Under the pieces are notes generated by a model, which did not search any database, was not told where the DNA came from, and saw only the letters and a list, made by a program, of their open reading frames with translations. From Mycteria americana (taxonomy: Eukaryota > Chordata > Aves > Ciconiiformes > Ciconiidae): a stretch of 64,000 nt of DNA. The stretch spans positions 27,498,501 to 27,562,500 of the forward strand of contig NC_134373.1 in NCBI RefSeq assembly GCF_035582795.1, read 5' to 3'. The position numbers and the translations under genes are program-made. Shown piece by piece: positions 37,460-49,074 of the stretch. Within the stretch, counting starts at the first letter, position 1; every line of letters begins with the position of its first letter.

Positions 37460-38414
37460 ACACAGCTTGTATAAATCAGATTAAAATATTGACAACTCCT
37501 AAGCAATGCTCATTCCAGGAACAAGCTCACTTGTTACGTGATAACACCACTGCTATAAAAGAAGTGCATTTTGAATGCATGCCACTTTGCAAATACCTGG
37601 TGGGTCATGAGTTCTTAAGGCTTAGTTCCTAGAAGAGAAAACAGGATTGCTGGAAAAGTTAAATACTCTAGGTGGAGACTATCCGAATTATTTAATAGAT
37701 GAGAGACTTAACAGTCACTGGACTTTGCTTTGCCTGTAGTTGATGGTTCAGAACCATCTTGGGTCAGAGTAGAGTAGAAGTTGTTACAGCTGATACAGAC
37801 TAAATGAAAAAATCAGGGCCTTGACCCAGGCCTAATGAGCAAAGAACTCCACTGTGTGCCATGATTAGCCTTGGCTTGCACATTCAGTGGGAAGGGCATA
37901 GTTAAATGCGAACCTAGAAGAACAAACTGCTGTCTCTTCTCTCAGTGTGGTTGCTGGACGTCAGGACCATGAAATATTAATAGTCAGTGTGTGTTAAGAG
38001 TCCCCCTCTCTGCCTGATCCACAGACAATGTGCATCTGTCTCTGCTTGCAGCCACAGAGCTCAGCTCAAGCTGTGGACACTGCTGCTTTTCGCTTGGGAG
38101 CCCTCGGTGCACCCGGCAGCAGGGCAGCTTTGCCACCGGTGTTGAGTCTGGGCTTGGCAGGTGGCCCCAGCTTCCTGACTGTCACCCTGGCATCTTGCAT
38201 CAGCACTAAAAACCCCTGTGTTATTTTTATTTGGCGCAGTAGTCTCTTTTTTGCCACAAAGCAGAACATGAGCAAAGGGTTGGAGGCAATGTGAGATGAC
38301 TGGAGGAGGGATGGATAGCAGGGTAGTAGGACAGAAAGGGGAGAGCTACAGTTGCAAGCAGAGAGATCTTCAGTGTCTCTACCAGTAGCCCATCCCCTTT
38401 CCCCATCCGTCTTT

Positions 38415-38439
38415 CACACACACGCACACACACACACAG
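38415..38439. repeat. (CA)n microsatellite
   Basis: CA dinucleotide run interrupted by one CG. Confidence 0.9.
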
Positions 38440-40730
38440 AGGGAGTTGAGCAGTGGCAGATGGGGAAAGAAAATAGATAAATAAAAGTGTCAGTAGGATG
38501 GATTGGTTTGCACTTGGTCTTCTCTCATCTTTCTGCATATGTCTGCTGGTATGTAAAGATCACACAACCAAGGGACTTAGCACTGACCCAGAAAATTTAT
38601 ACCACCGAACATAAAAATGAATCAAAAAGAAAAATGTAGGAAGGGGTGGTCAGGGAACTGAACAAAAGGAGATTAATTTTTTTTCCTGTGTACATCAGGA
38701 TTTCGTTGGGACAGCAATTTCATGGTAGCACATATTGCCAATGCCACCGCAGGAGCAGCTCTGCCTCAGAGAAAAGAGACCAGGTGGGCAGTTTCCTGTG
38801 CTGAGATCCCTCATAGTTTTGATCCTTATGTGCCTAAAATGAGGGCTCCTCAAAGGGCATCGGAGTTGGACAGGGCTGAGCTCAGCAGCAGAGTCCCAAC
38901 ACATGATGGCTTCAGACAGAAGAGACACCATGTGCCTCTGCAAGCTCTCCTGATATCACACACCCAAACCACATCGGGAGGGGCAAGAGGAGAATATATC
39001 TCAGGGTACTCTGGGCCAATTTTCCTGTGATTTTCTAAGTTTCCAGTAAGCTGGTGCATCCAGAGGAAACTCTTCCCCTCTGTGTAGTGCCACCATGTAA
39101 CTGAAAAAGCAGCATCCCAAGGAAGAGATTGTTGGTCTGCCCACTCTGCCTTTTGCCTGGATGACCAGGACTCCAGCCATGGGCTTCATTTAGCATATGT
39201 CAGCAGCAGCTCCTCATCATCATAATGTACATAAGCACAGCCATTCCTGCAGTCCTGCCAGCTTGTGATCTTCCTCTGGGTCTCATCAGACCCAGGCCCA
39301 TTCCCAGAGTTACCATGGGTGCTGCAACACCATGCCCTGCAGGTGGCAAAAGCGGGTCCTGCACTGGCCTAAGCCCACCTTGCCCCAGGCACCCTCCTGT
39401 GCAGGGAGCCTGGGCATGGCCACTGTGCTGGGGTAGGGTGCTGGTTGGGAGCAGGAGAAACAATGGCCACCAGCTCCTCCGGTGGGGCCATGGCAAGATT
39501 GAATGCCCATCCCTGCTCCTCCAGGGGTAGGTGGGGAGGATCTGGGGCACCATGCTGCCGGCTCTCCTGGCCTCCATGCCCAGCATGGGAGCCTTACCCA
39601 GGACCACAGGCAGGTTCAAGGGTGGAATGAAGTTCAAATTTGGCCTGTGTCTTATGTGTGGAAACCTTCCTTTTTAGAACATGCTGGAAACTTTTTTCCT
39701 AAGGCACTATCTATCCTCCAGGGCATCCTTTCCTCCTTCTCATTGCTAGTTTCTACACAAATGCAGGATCTTTGGTGCTTAGTCACTCTACCGTTCCTGC
39801 TGTTTATTGCCTCCAACGGGTGTAATTCTCTGCTCGGGAGAACTTTGTGAGTTGCCGTGGAGGAGCTGTGGGCTGTTGTCATCCCGTTTCCAGGGGGCAA
39901 TAAACAGCAGCAGTCAAACTTCCATGGAACAAAGATTGTTTGATTATTCAGTCGTAAAGAGAAGGAAGAAAAACATATATATTGTGTGTGTGCTTATTTG
40001 CACATCACACAAGGATGTGCAAATTGGTCTCAGAAGAGAGTCTTGCTATGAGGTAAAATAGGTCCCCACGTAGCACTTTGCTGCTGACTCGAATGAGGGA
40101 ATTCTCCTGCCTGTGCCTTGGTTTCCCTATGCAAATCAAAGGGCTTGTAGCTTTTCCCACCTAGCTTAAGTGCTTTCAGGGCCAGGAGTTTATTCATGCC
40201 CTTACAGGGCAGGTCAGGAAGGCACTGATGTGAGTTTGGGGGCGATGCAGGGAGAGAAGTGTTTCCTGGGGTTAATGGCTTGTGTTTTCCCCCTCTTCTT
40301 GAATGAGAGCAAGTGTTTGTCTGGGAGGAAGATCCAGAGAAACCACATTAGTCTTAAGATGGAGAGGGCTGGTATTAGAGCCAGCCCGTCACCACAGTCA
40401 CCTGCATCTGACCTGGGGGTTAAAAAACCATCACCAGAGAGAGCTAAAGCCTGTTAGGCAGGAAAAGCCCCTTCAACAGCAGGGAATTGTTGCCTACATG
40501 CAGACACCGGCTCAGAAGCAAGTTCTTTTGAGGGTTTCCTTTTGGGGGCTGTGAGACTGAATACTTCAATCTAGTGGGACCAAGTCATTAAGAGCTGCAT
40601 GACCCCAAGGACCAGAGGGGATTTCCAGTTCATCAGCAGCAAGGATTCAGCCCACTGGGAAACCCAGGCAGTCAGCACCTTTGTGGAGGTGTTCGGCACC
40701 TGGCAGCATCCATCCCTAAAATGCTCCCCC

Positions 40731-43700
40731 TGCCATAAAATGTAATTACAAAACCCTTTAACTACATAAACTTCTAAATCAATTAATTATCTTGGCAAGA
40801 AAATGTATATGGTTTTGAAATCTCCCTTTAATTAACATAAAGTCCGTTAGGAAGTGGTAGATCTAGGCCATCACTTGGATGTAACAGTCTCTCACTTCAT
40901 GTGCTCCTGAGGCCCTGGGAGAGTGTGTCAATGCGATGCTCAAGCTCCCTTTCAAATGCTGTGTCTGGGCCACATGCAAGGCCAAGGCCTCCCTTTCAGA
41001 ACAAGGTTTCCATTCTGATGTACTATTGGGGGACCCTCCTTAGAAGTGCAACGGTCAAAAATCAACTCCTGTTTCCATTGGTGTAAATCCATAAACTTTT
41101 CCCACTCACTGCTCTTCCATTTCTCTCTGCTTTCATCGCTGGCAGCACTCCATCTCCAACAGCCCTGCCTTTAAATCCACACTTATCCTCTTATCTCTGT
41201 CTTATCTCTTCCTGATGGAGCCCTCAGTTCTTTTATCGATAGACACTGCACTTGTCCATCAACAGACACGGCGCATGTCCTTTGTGCAAAGGTGTAGGGA
41301 GGAGTCACCAAGGAGAGTGACACCTGACAGTGAAATCTTCGTGCACTTATTAGCAGCAGTTGCAAGCTTTCCTGTATTTCTGATGTGCATCGGAGCATAT
41401 TCAGGGCAAGGGAGAGGGGCAACACAGTATCTTAACAGGCTGTGGGTTAGCCCAGTGTTTTGTACCTGACATTTCCACATAGATTTGGAAACCTACTGAC
41501 TGCTCCTGCTGTGAAAATGATGTGGAGCTGGTGCATGTGGTGGGTGCTTCTTCAGCACAGGGAGAAACTAGGATGTCCTTCTACAATGTTCTTCACTGTG
41601 TAACTTTCTCTCATCTCTAGTGTGCCGTCCCTTCTCAAGACCCTCTATATGCAATGAGGGTCACTAAGGAGACACCTAAAATGGTCTTCTTCTCATGTCT
41701 GGACCTTGGCCTCTGCCAGCATGGAAACTCATCTACTACTGATGAAACTAAGAAGATTATCTGGCTTGTAAGTGACTTCACTGCCTGCATTGTATTTATG
41801 CAGCATGTGTATATTTGCCTGCTGATCCAGAAACAAGCTCCTGTAGCTGCAGAAGTTATCTATGCAGCCTAAGATGTTAAATCCTAAGATACGGATTTGT
41901 AAGAATTTGGGGAAACAGTCTCAAATGTTAAGATGTTTATTATACTGAAGCAGAGTTCTAGCTCAAGAGGGATCTCAGCTCAGAACAGGATTCACAGGAT
42001 TCATCTCCTGGACAGCCTGGCATGGTGTCACCACACATAACCCCTTTGTACCACGAATGGGTCCTCCTGAGGACATTCAGTCTTCCCATACAGAGTTGCT
42101 CCTGTTTTCTTAAACTGGGTATGGCACTGTTGTGCCACAATATAATTATGATGGTCCTAAGGGGAATATCCTCAGCGTTACTGTGTCTGATCATGAATCC
42201 TGATAGCCAAGCAAATGCCTGATGACATGCTAGACCCTCTCAGTTCACCTTGATTTGGAGAGCACAGCGTCTCTCTCAGGATCAACCCCTAATGGGCTTG
42301 TTTAACAACATTGTTTTCTCTCTAAATCCCATGTCAGAGAAGTGAGAGCTAGTTCTAGGACTGTTGCATGTCGCTAATATAACATACATCTGAGAATGCA
42401 ATTAGAGAGTTGAAATAAATTTGACTTGACTCAGGAGAGTGTGGAGATATCCAAGGGACTGGTGTTTATATACTTTCTTTTTTTTAAAATCTAAATTCCA
42501 GATCCTTTTAGGTTTGGGATTTCATGACAATTACTACATTCCTGGATAGTTAAAACCACTCAGCATTTGGCTAAATGCCTTCTGAAGATATCCTGAAATG
42601 CACCATCTATTGCAGCTGCTCTATTCAAGTCACAGTTCTGACTAGTCACCCAAGGGGACAAGGAATTCCTTTTGTAGGAGTTAGTGTAGGACTTGTTACC
42701 AGGAAAGCTCTATGTTTGGGCTTGTCTAGTCCTGAAGAGAAGTGCTGTGGCTTTGCAAGTTTGAATTTGAAATCCAAATCCTAAAGGAGGAAAGGTGGGG
42801 GCTGTCCTCATCAGCAATTGTATCATCTCTTTCACATACTCCTGCACATTGACTGGCCTCAAGACTGCTTGTACAGAAAGCTCAATAAAACAAAGACCAG
42901 GATTTCTTCCTAAACCCAAGGAAGAAGATGTGCAGTTGTACTTCTTTGCTTGGGCTCCTGTTGTGGGACATGCCTGATTTTTCAAAAAAACCCAGTTCCT
43001 TCTCTTCCATTAGCAGAGAGCAAGCTGCCGTGGAAGTAGAAAAATTTGCTCTGTATCAACTCAGAGGCAGACCATGATCCTTGCAGGAAGAGAGCGAGTG
43101 GAAGTTAAGTCCCTGACTGGGGAGAAAGCAATAGCACAGGGACTCCCTGTGTGCAGAGTACCACGCTTTTTGCTCCAGCCCAAGGCAGCAGATGTACCAA
43201 GGCACAGCACTCTAGAAATTATTTCTGATCTCCTTTGAGAAGATCATTCCAATCAATACATGGATTATTTCTGGATGCTTGGAGGATGCATAACCCCCAC
43301 CTGCTGAGCCCGGCTTCCCAGCAGCAGCATCCTTTGCATCAGCACATTTGCAACTGCCCAGAAAGAAAGAAAGACCAAAGAAAATGTGACAGAGCTCCCT
43401 CCAGCCCCCGACTGTGTCTGCCCACAAGCTTCGTCAACTGAGTTATGGTAATTACATCACTTGAGATTTATTTAATATCTCCATCCGGGAAAAAGAACCA
43501 GGAAGTCTGGCTGTGACAAGCAATCAGAGGGTACTCAGCTGATGAGCAGCTCCCCATCACTGAGAGAGCAGTAGGAACCTTCGATGGATTGGATTTAAGT
43601 AATGGTTTGCCAGAGGGATGGGGCCCACGCCACAGCAATCAAAGCTCCTCTGCACCATTAAGGAGCTGTAAGTGGAGCAGGAGGCGCAGTGCAGCTATTG

Positions 43701-46440
43701 ACCGAGTAGGTGGGCATGAAAATGGGTTTAGGTAACTGTTTACTTCCTGAGAGATGGAAAATACAAAGGGATGTTTCTCTGGCAGCTTTCTGGCTCTCTG
43801 ATCCTGGCTGTCCACATCAGCATTTACATTGTCTGTCTCTCACATACTCGTGCACAATGACCGGTATGCTGTGTTCAAGCTGTTCGGCTGCAGTCCATGC
43901 AGAGCTTTCCTGCTTGCATTTGCCCTCTCACTCTCTCTGCCATTTTTTAAATCTCTGACCTAACAACATTTAAAAAAAAAAAGATTTCTGATATGATTTT
44001 ATATCAGACTGCCACATAGGCAGATCAAGTATCGCTGCAGCTCTAGCCACCCTCTCTTCCTTCTTCCACCCCCTCTGCACTGAGCGATGGCTTGTACAGA
44101 AAGGTGAAGAGGAGGCCCATAAACAGCAATACTTTTTTCCTCCTTGTTGAGGTGGTAGCTAAGGGCCAATGGGCCCACACTCTGCTTTAGAAGACCAGAG
44201 TTAGAATATCTGCCATGAGACCAACCTGAAGCCTGACACTTGAATCCATCCTGACGCAGAATCTATAACAAACAGGCATGCAGGTCTGCGCTGAGATACC
44301 TGGGCATCTCCCCTTTTGATTTCCCAGTCAATAGCTCAGATGTAACCAATCAAGAGGAACCAGTTCTCCACTCTCAGCTGATGGATCCATGTTTTTTTCT
44401 TCCTCTTTCTGTACCTGAGGAGGGCAGGGATAGTGTGTGCCAGAGCTGATGCCTCCCAAATGTTTTCTCCCTATGTTAACCTCATGACTATTAGCGGGCT
44501 CAAGAGACATAGCATCAAAACTCCCAGGGACAGGCCCTTTGCAAAAGGAGAAGGTGCTGCCTATCATCTGCTGCACGTTGCTTCTCATGGAGCAAAGTTA
44601 GGAAGGCTGCATTGGCCTCGTGACAGCCCCCTGCTCTGACTGAGGTCTCACCAAAGTGTCTTGGGCCAGCTCTTTCCAGTGCGAGCATTTTAAGCAAGGC
44701 ACCTTGATCCATACCAGGGGACCTGAATGCAGCATCCAAATGTGAAAACATTGGCCGCTGTCCCATTTACCAAAAGAGGAATAATAGTACCCACTCACCT
44801 CTGGGAAGCATATGGAGCACCTCCGATTTATTATTTGTTTTATTTATTTTGTCACATTTATCAGCCATTCAACTCTCTGGGCACACAGCCCATACATTAA
44901 AACCCAGAGTATAATACAAAGATCTCCTCTACCCTGAGCATATCCTTTCTGTAAAACCAGGCATGGGCAGGAGGGAAGGATGAAAGATGCTTTACACAAG
45001 CAAAGGATGACAACAATATATTCTTCTCCAATTCTGTTATTGATGGAACCATTCTAAAAATGTTGGCGACATCAAGACAAGAAGATGAGGGCAATAAAAA
45101 GCAGGGGGTGGTGGAAAGCCATCCTGGAGCATGGGCACAGAGACTCAGCCTCTAGCCAGCCTGTCTCATGCTCAGGAAGTCCCTAAAATGCTCTTTCCAT
45201 TATTATTTCTCTAATGACCCCATTAGACACATGTGAAATTCTGAGAAGCCTTAAATATGTTGTAGAGAGCCACAATGGCACATCTGCCCGGCTTTTCTGA
45301 GAAATGGCAGGCTGCAGTGATGAATGTTTTAGCTTTAGAGCATCCCGATGTGTAATTTATTTGCTGGAAATTAATTGCATGTGCTGGTTTCATTTTCCTG
45401 TAGCGAATAATCAGATTTGCTCCCTTTTTAATTAGGTAACAACATAGATTCCTCTGCTGATCATGGCACAGTGGTTTATGCATGTCACATCTTATTCTAA
45501 GGGAGACAATTTCAAATCGGTGTCTAGGGCCCAGCACAACTTTTGACTGACATTAGATTGTCTATCAGCTGTAACTCCTGGGTCACTGTCAATGAAGACC
45601 TCATGCACAAGATCAGTTAGAGAACCCAGCCTGGGCGTTGGTGCACGCTATATCCTACTGAAGCAGGAGTTTGAGGAAACCCTATAGATAAACCAAATTA
45701 AGGAGCCTGACATTTCAATGGCATTGACATGGTGTTGGACCCAGGCCCAGCTCTATGTCACCAAAAGGTGCGTCCCATCTGGCGGGTGTTCACTGGTCCC
45801 TGAGCTGAGACATTGCCCTGACATTAGCCAGATTGCGTAGACTAGAAGCCTTCAGATCATCTCTGTCATTAATACTTTTGGTCCACATCAAACCCAGCAC
45901 CTTTGTCAGCTGTTCCAGCTGGGATGGCAAAGACAAAGTCCCAGTGGAGAGTTAACTTTCCCCTTGTATTCGGAGGCTGGATGGGGCTGCACAGACACAC
46001 ATAGCAGGGCAGTGTGGAGAAAGCCACCTCTGCTGATGTTTGCAGAGAGAAGCTAATGGCCTCCAGCAGCTGCCACTTAAAATTTTCGAATAGGCTGAAG
46101 AGAGTAAAAACTATCAGCTTTGGCTGCCATTGGTTACTTTCAGCAAATCTCTAATTAAGCAATAGTGTTCAGTTGTATTTACCCTTTGTTGGGCTACAAG
46201 GAACCCATACTTCTGCTGAAATATATGCTACTGAAAAAACCCAAATCTATCAGTGAGCAAACGCTGCTGGAGTGAAACGAAAAAATATTGATTATCATAG
46301 CTATTAAACCATGAAATCCTCTGCAACTAATTAATCTGCTAGGGAAAAGTTTCTTAGTGGGATTTCGGCTTCCTGCTGGGAACCTGTAAAGCAGGCACCA
46401 TTGCCCGAGAAATCGCCAAACATTCGATCGCTGCCCCCTG
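40731..46440. other. Intergenic region, MARCHF4-proximal part
   Basis: No gene seen. Two stretches look less random than the rest because they combine several TAATTA/AATTAA homeobox-type words with no repeat signature: 40740-40860 and 45230-45540, followed by 46080-46345 close to the CpG island. A MIR-like relic may be present at 44758-44830. Enhancer function is inference. Confidence 0.6.
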
Positions 46441-46444
46441 CCCC

Positions 46445-46870
46445 TGAGAGTTCCCTTATTTCATAGGTTCCCGCCACGGCCGGTGGGACGTGAGAACCGG
46501 CCTGGAAACACGCCGGAGCGCGGAGGGGCCGCGTTCAGCAGGCTGCGGAGCCTCGCTGCCTTCCGGCTCTTCTGAGGCGGCGGGGCCGCCTCCTACGGGG
46601 CCGGCGCTCGGCGGGACCGGCCGCGGGGGGCCCCGGGCCTGCCCGGCGGCGGGGGGCGCCGGGCCGGGGGCGCGCAGCGCAGCGCGGAGCCGCGCGGAGC
46701 AGCGCGGAGCCGCCGCGCCCCCGCCCGCGCCCGGCGGAGCTGTCCGCGGCTCGTGGTGCTGAAGCCGCAGCGGCCGCCCAGCCCCTTCCCCCGCCCCGCC
46801 TCCCTGCCTCCCCGGCGTGGGCTCTTGCAGGCAGCCGGCAGCCCGGGGCATCAAAGCTTGGGGAGGGCCC
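46445..46870 (+). promoter_or_regulatory. MARCHF4: CpG island 1 upstream of MARCHF4
   Basis: A very GC-rich block with dense CpG and GC boxes (GGGGCCGG, CCCCGCCC). It contains a local repeat of GCGCGGAGC units at 46681-46713. It is followed by T-rich runs at 46918-46950. Most likely the distal promoter or the start of a long MARCHF4 leader; no TATA box or initiator can be fixed by eye. ORFs read through it on both strands are composition artefacts. Confidence 0.6.
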
Positions 46871-47084
46871 CATTTCTCCCTTTGATTCTCCCCCCCACCC
46901 CCGCCTTTTTGCTCCCTTTTTTTTTTTTTGCCCTTTTTTTTTTTTTTTGAGCCGGGGGAGGGAGGAGAGCGCGGCCACGTTACACCCCTCCCTTCCTGCA
47001 AATCCCCGCTTGCACTGCAAACAATCTGCCTTCCCCATTGCATCCAAGGGAGACAGCAACAGCAACATCATCACGGCAAGCCGG

Positions 47085-47449
47085 ATGGGAGAGCGGAGAG
47101 GAGGCTGCTGCTGAGGGAGAAAGGCACACACGCACACACCAGCTGGATGTTGCCAAAGCGGTAGGAGCCGCACGAAAAATAAGCCATGCTGCCCGGTGTG
47201 TCTGGCGCATTGTGCTCCATCCGAGCCTTTTAGGAGGAAGAAGAGAATTATCTGCTCCGATTTTTTTTTTTTCCCCTGCCAGCGAGAGTGCGACAGACTT
47301 GCGATGGTTGAATGTCAATGCCTGTGAGAGAGAACAACAGTCAGAGGAGGAGGAGGACAGAAGGGGAGGAAAATGAAGGTGGGGACGGTGGTGGAGAGAA
47401 AGAAGGAGCCTCGTCCAATGCATCAAAAGGAGGTCCCTGCAATTGCTGA
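47085..47449 (+). other. Cluster of short upstream ORFs in the probable MARCHF4 leader
   Basis: Five closed ATG-initiated ORFs occur in 365 bases: 47085-47114 (9 aa), 47147-47164 (5 aa), 47186-47233 (15 aa), 47304-47327 (7 aa) and 47312-47449 (45 aa, Arg/Glu/Gly/Ser rich). If this region is in the mature transcript, they would reduce initiation at the main start. Transcription of the region is inferred from its position between CpG island 1 and coding exon 1. Confidence 0.5.
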
Positions 47450-47723
47450 TAGAGCCCTGGCCGCCTCGCCATCCACAATGGTCTGTACAAGCTGCCAATG
47501 CGTTTGATGACGTTCCTGTTTTGTGAAAGGAGGAAAGGAAACGTGACCATGTAAGATCCACGTTTCCCCGGTCAATTACATGCGAAGAATAGATCCGATT
47601 TCGACGGGTTTTTTTGGTCCAGGATGGTAACAGCTTAGGGAATAATACAGCCGCCTTCCCTCGCCAATTTTGCTGCGATTTTTTCGGTGTGGTCCAGACA
47701 GCTGCTGGAATAGAGAAGGTCAG

Positions 47724-47790
47724 AATATATAAATATATAAAAACTATATATGATATATTATATATATATTATATATATAAAAATATATTT
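47724..47790. repeat. AT-rich (TA)n block
   Basis: About 67 bases of imperfect TATATA repeats, an abrupt contrast to the GC-rich sequence on both sides. Confidence 0.9.
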
Positions 47791-48579
47791 ATCTCAGTAC
47801 ATCTGGGATTAAGCTCATTGAATGCTAATTATTTCTTTCAGGACTTTTAATATTTACAATGAAATCTTTTAAAGGCAATGGTAAAATCTGAAGCCACCTG
47901 GGAGTACAGTGTTGGAAACGTAGGGTGTTTTCCCACAAACAATGTGAAGAGCTTTTTTGTCAAAGAGGCAATTTTGATAATAACAACAGCTACCAATTTT
48001 GCATTTTGATAGCCAGACCGGCTGCTATTTTGTCTGGGTGCACACCGGGTCTCGTGTGATCGGGTTTTATTTTTTAATTGAAAAAAAAATCATTAAAAAA
48101 CAGAAGAAAAAGGAAAATTACTTGAGATGCCAAATACTGTCGAGAGAACCATATTCTCCCTCCTCCCCACACCCACCGGAGACGTGGACCCTTCTTTTTT
48201 ACAGGCTTAGGAGTTGCGGGAGCCGATCAGGGGCTTTCTGCCGAGCCCGCCCGCGCCCCCGGACCCTCGGGCGTGGGAGATTTATTTCCTCCTCCCGCTG
48301 ATTTCTAAACAAACTTGTGGAGTGGGGGGTAAGAATCCCCCAGGAGCGCCGAGTCGGGCTTTTTTTGCGGTTTTTTTTTAATTGTCGTCCTCGGCGGATT
48401 TCAGCGGGCTGCCGGGGATTCCACCCCCTCGCCCTCCGGCTCTGCTTTTGTCCTTTCCCCGCCGGCCAGCGCAGCCCCCCCCCAGGCACGGAGGCCGCAG
48501 CGGAGCCCCCCCGGCCGCGGGGCGCCCGGCTCCTGCCCGTTTCTTTCCCACCCCGTCCCCGCCTGCCCAGGAAAGGCAC

Positions 48580-49074
48580 ATGTTAATACCACCCGGCGCG
48601 GTCATTTTCTGCTACTGCTGCTGCGGGCTCCTCCGTCCGAGACAGATGTTGCGAAACCAAGGCCTCCTCAAGTGCCGCTGCCGCATGCTCTTCAATGACC
48701 TGAAGGTCTTCCTGCTGCGGAGACCCCCCGCGCCGCCGCCGCCCTCCCCGCCGCCGCCGCTCCCCATGCCCGGCGGCGCAGAGGCGGCGGCGGGCGGCCC
48801 GGCGGGGGCCGCAGCGCCCGGGGGGCGCGGGCCCGGCTGGCGGGCGGCGGCGGCGGCGGCGGCGGCGACGGCGGGCGGCGGCGGCGGAGCGGGCAGCCCG
48901 GCCGCCGAGGAGTGGGGCAGCCCCGCCGGGGAGCCGCCCGCCTCCCTGCCCAGCAGCACCTCCTCGGATGACTTCGGCAAGGGCAAGGCCGAGGACCGCT
49001 ACTCGCTGGGCAGCAGCGTCGACAGCGGCATCCGCACCCCGCTCTGCAGGATCTGCTTCCAGGGCCCCGAGCAG
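48580..49074 (+). CDS. MARCHF4: MARCHF4 coding exon 1, RING-CH E3 ubiquitin ligase
   Basis: MARCHF4 is a two-pass Golgi membrane E3 ligase that ubiquitinates membrane proteins such as MHC class I, CD4 and ALCAM. This exon has 165 codons and ends in phase 0 at GAG CAG|GTGAGC. The ATG at 48580 gives MLIPPGAVIF with a Cys-rich stretch CYCCCG, like human MLMP…CCC, and is the first ATG in its frame (no in-frame ATG from 48382 on), although its Kozak context is weak (C at -3). Highly conserved blocks are MLRNQGLLKCRCRMLFNDLK (residues 23-42) with VFLLRRPP following, and EDRYSLGSS. PLCRICFQGPEQ at 154-165 supplies the first two zinc ligands, C156 and C159. The middle (residues about 49-115) is Pro/Ala/Gly-rich and diverges from human. 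The rest of the RING-CH domain, both membrane spans and the tail are encoded downstream of the window. Confidence 0.95.
48842..48890 (+). repeat. MARCHF4: GGC/GCG trinucleotide repeat in MARCHF4 exon 1
   Basis: Imperfect (GCG)n/(GGC)n run coding for an eight-alanine tract, Thr-Ala, then a five-glycine tract. By recalled comparison, human MARCHF4 lacks these runs, so they are lineage-specific low-complexity expansion. Confidence 0.85.

Larger units (their letters stand above)
30353..40730. other. Intergenic region between SMARCAL1 and MARCHF4, left part
   Basis: No credible gene on either strand: the ORFs are short, many need non-ATG starts, and none has a recognisable domain. It contains a 20-bp tandem duplication (31977-32014), a hairpin repeat (34325-34400), (GA)n at 37437-37459, (CA)n at 38415-38439 and a homeobox-motif-rich stretch at 34830-34960. 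Confidence 0.75.

Noticed and set aside
37437..38439. Short tandem repeats as a possible CRISPR-like array
   Set aside because: They are plain dinucleotide microsatellites in a vertebrate genome.
39200..39637. 145-codon minus-strand ORF in the intergenic region
   Set aside because: It begins at a TTG, not ATG, has no recognisable domain, and overlaps equally long ORFs on the other strand, as expected for GC-rich sequence.
46456..47173. Long minus-strand ORFs over CpG island 1
   Set aside because: Composition artefacts: Pro/Gly/Arg/Ala strings, a poly-Lys stretch from the T runs, and no domain.
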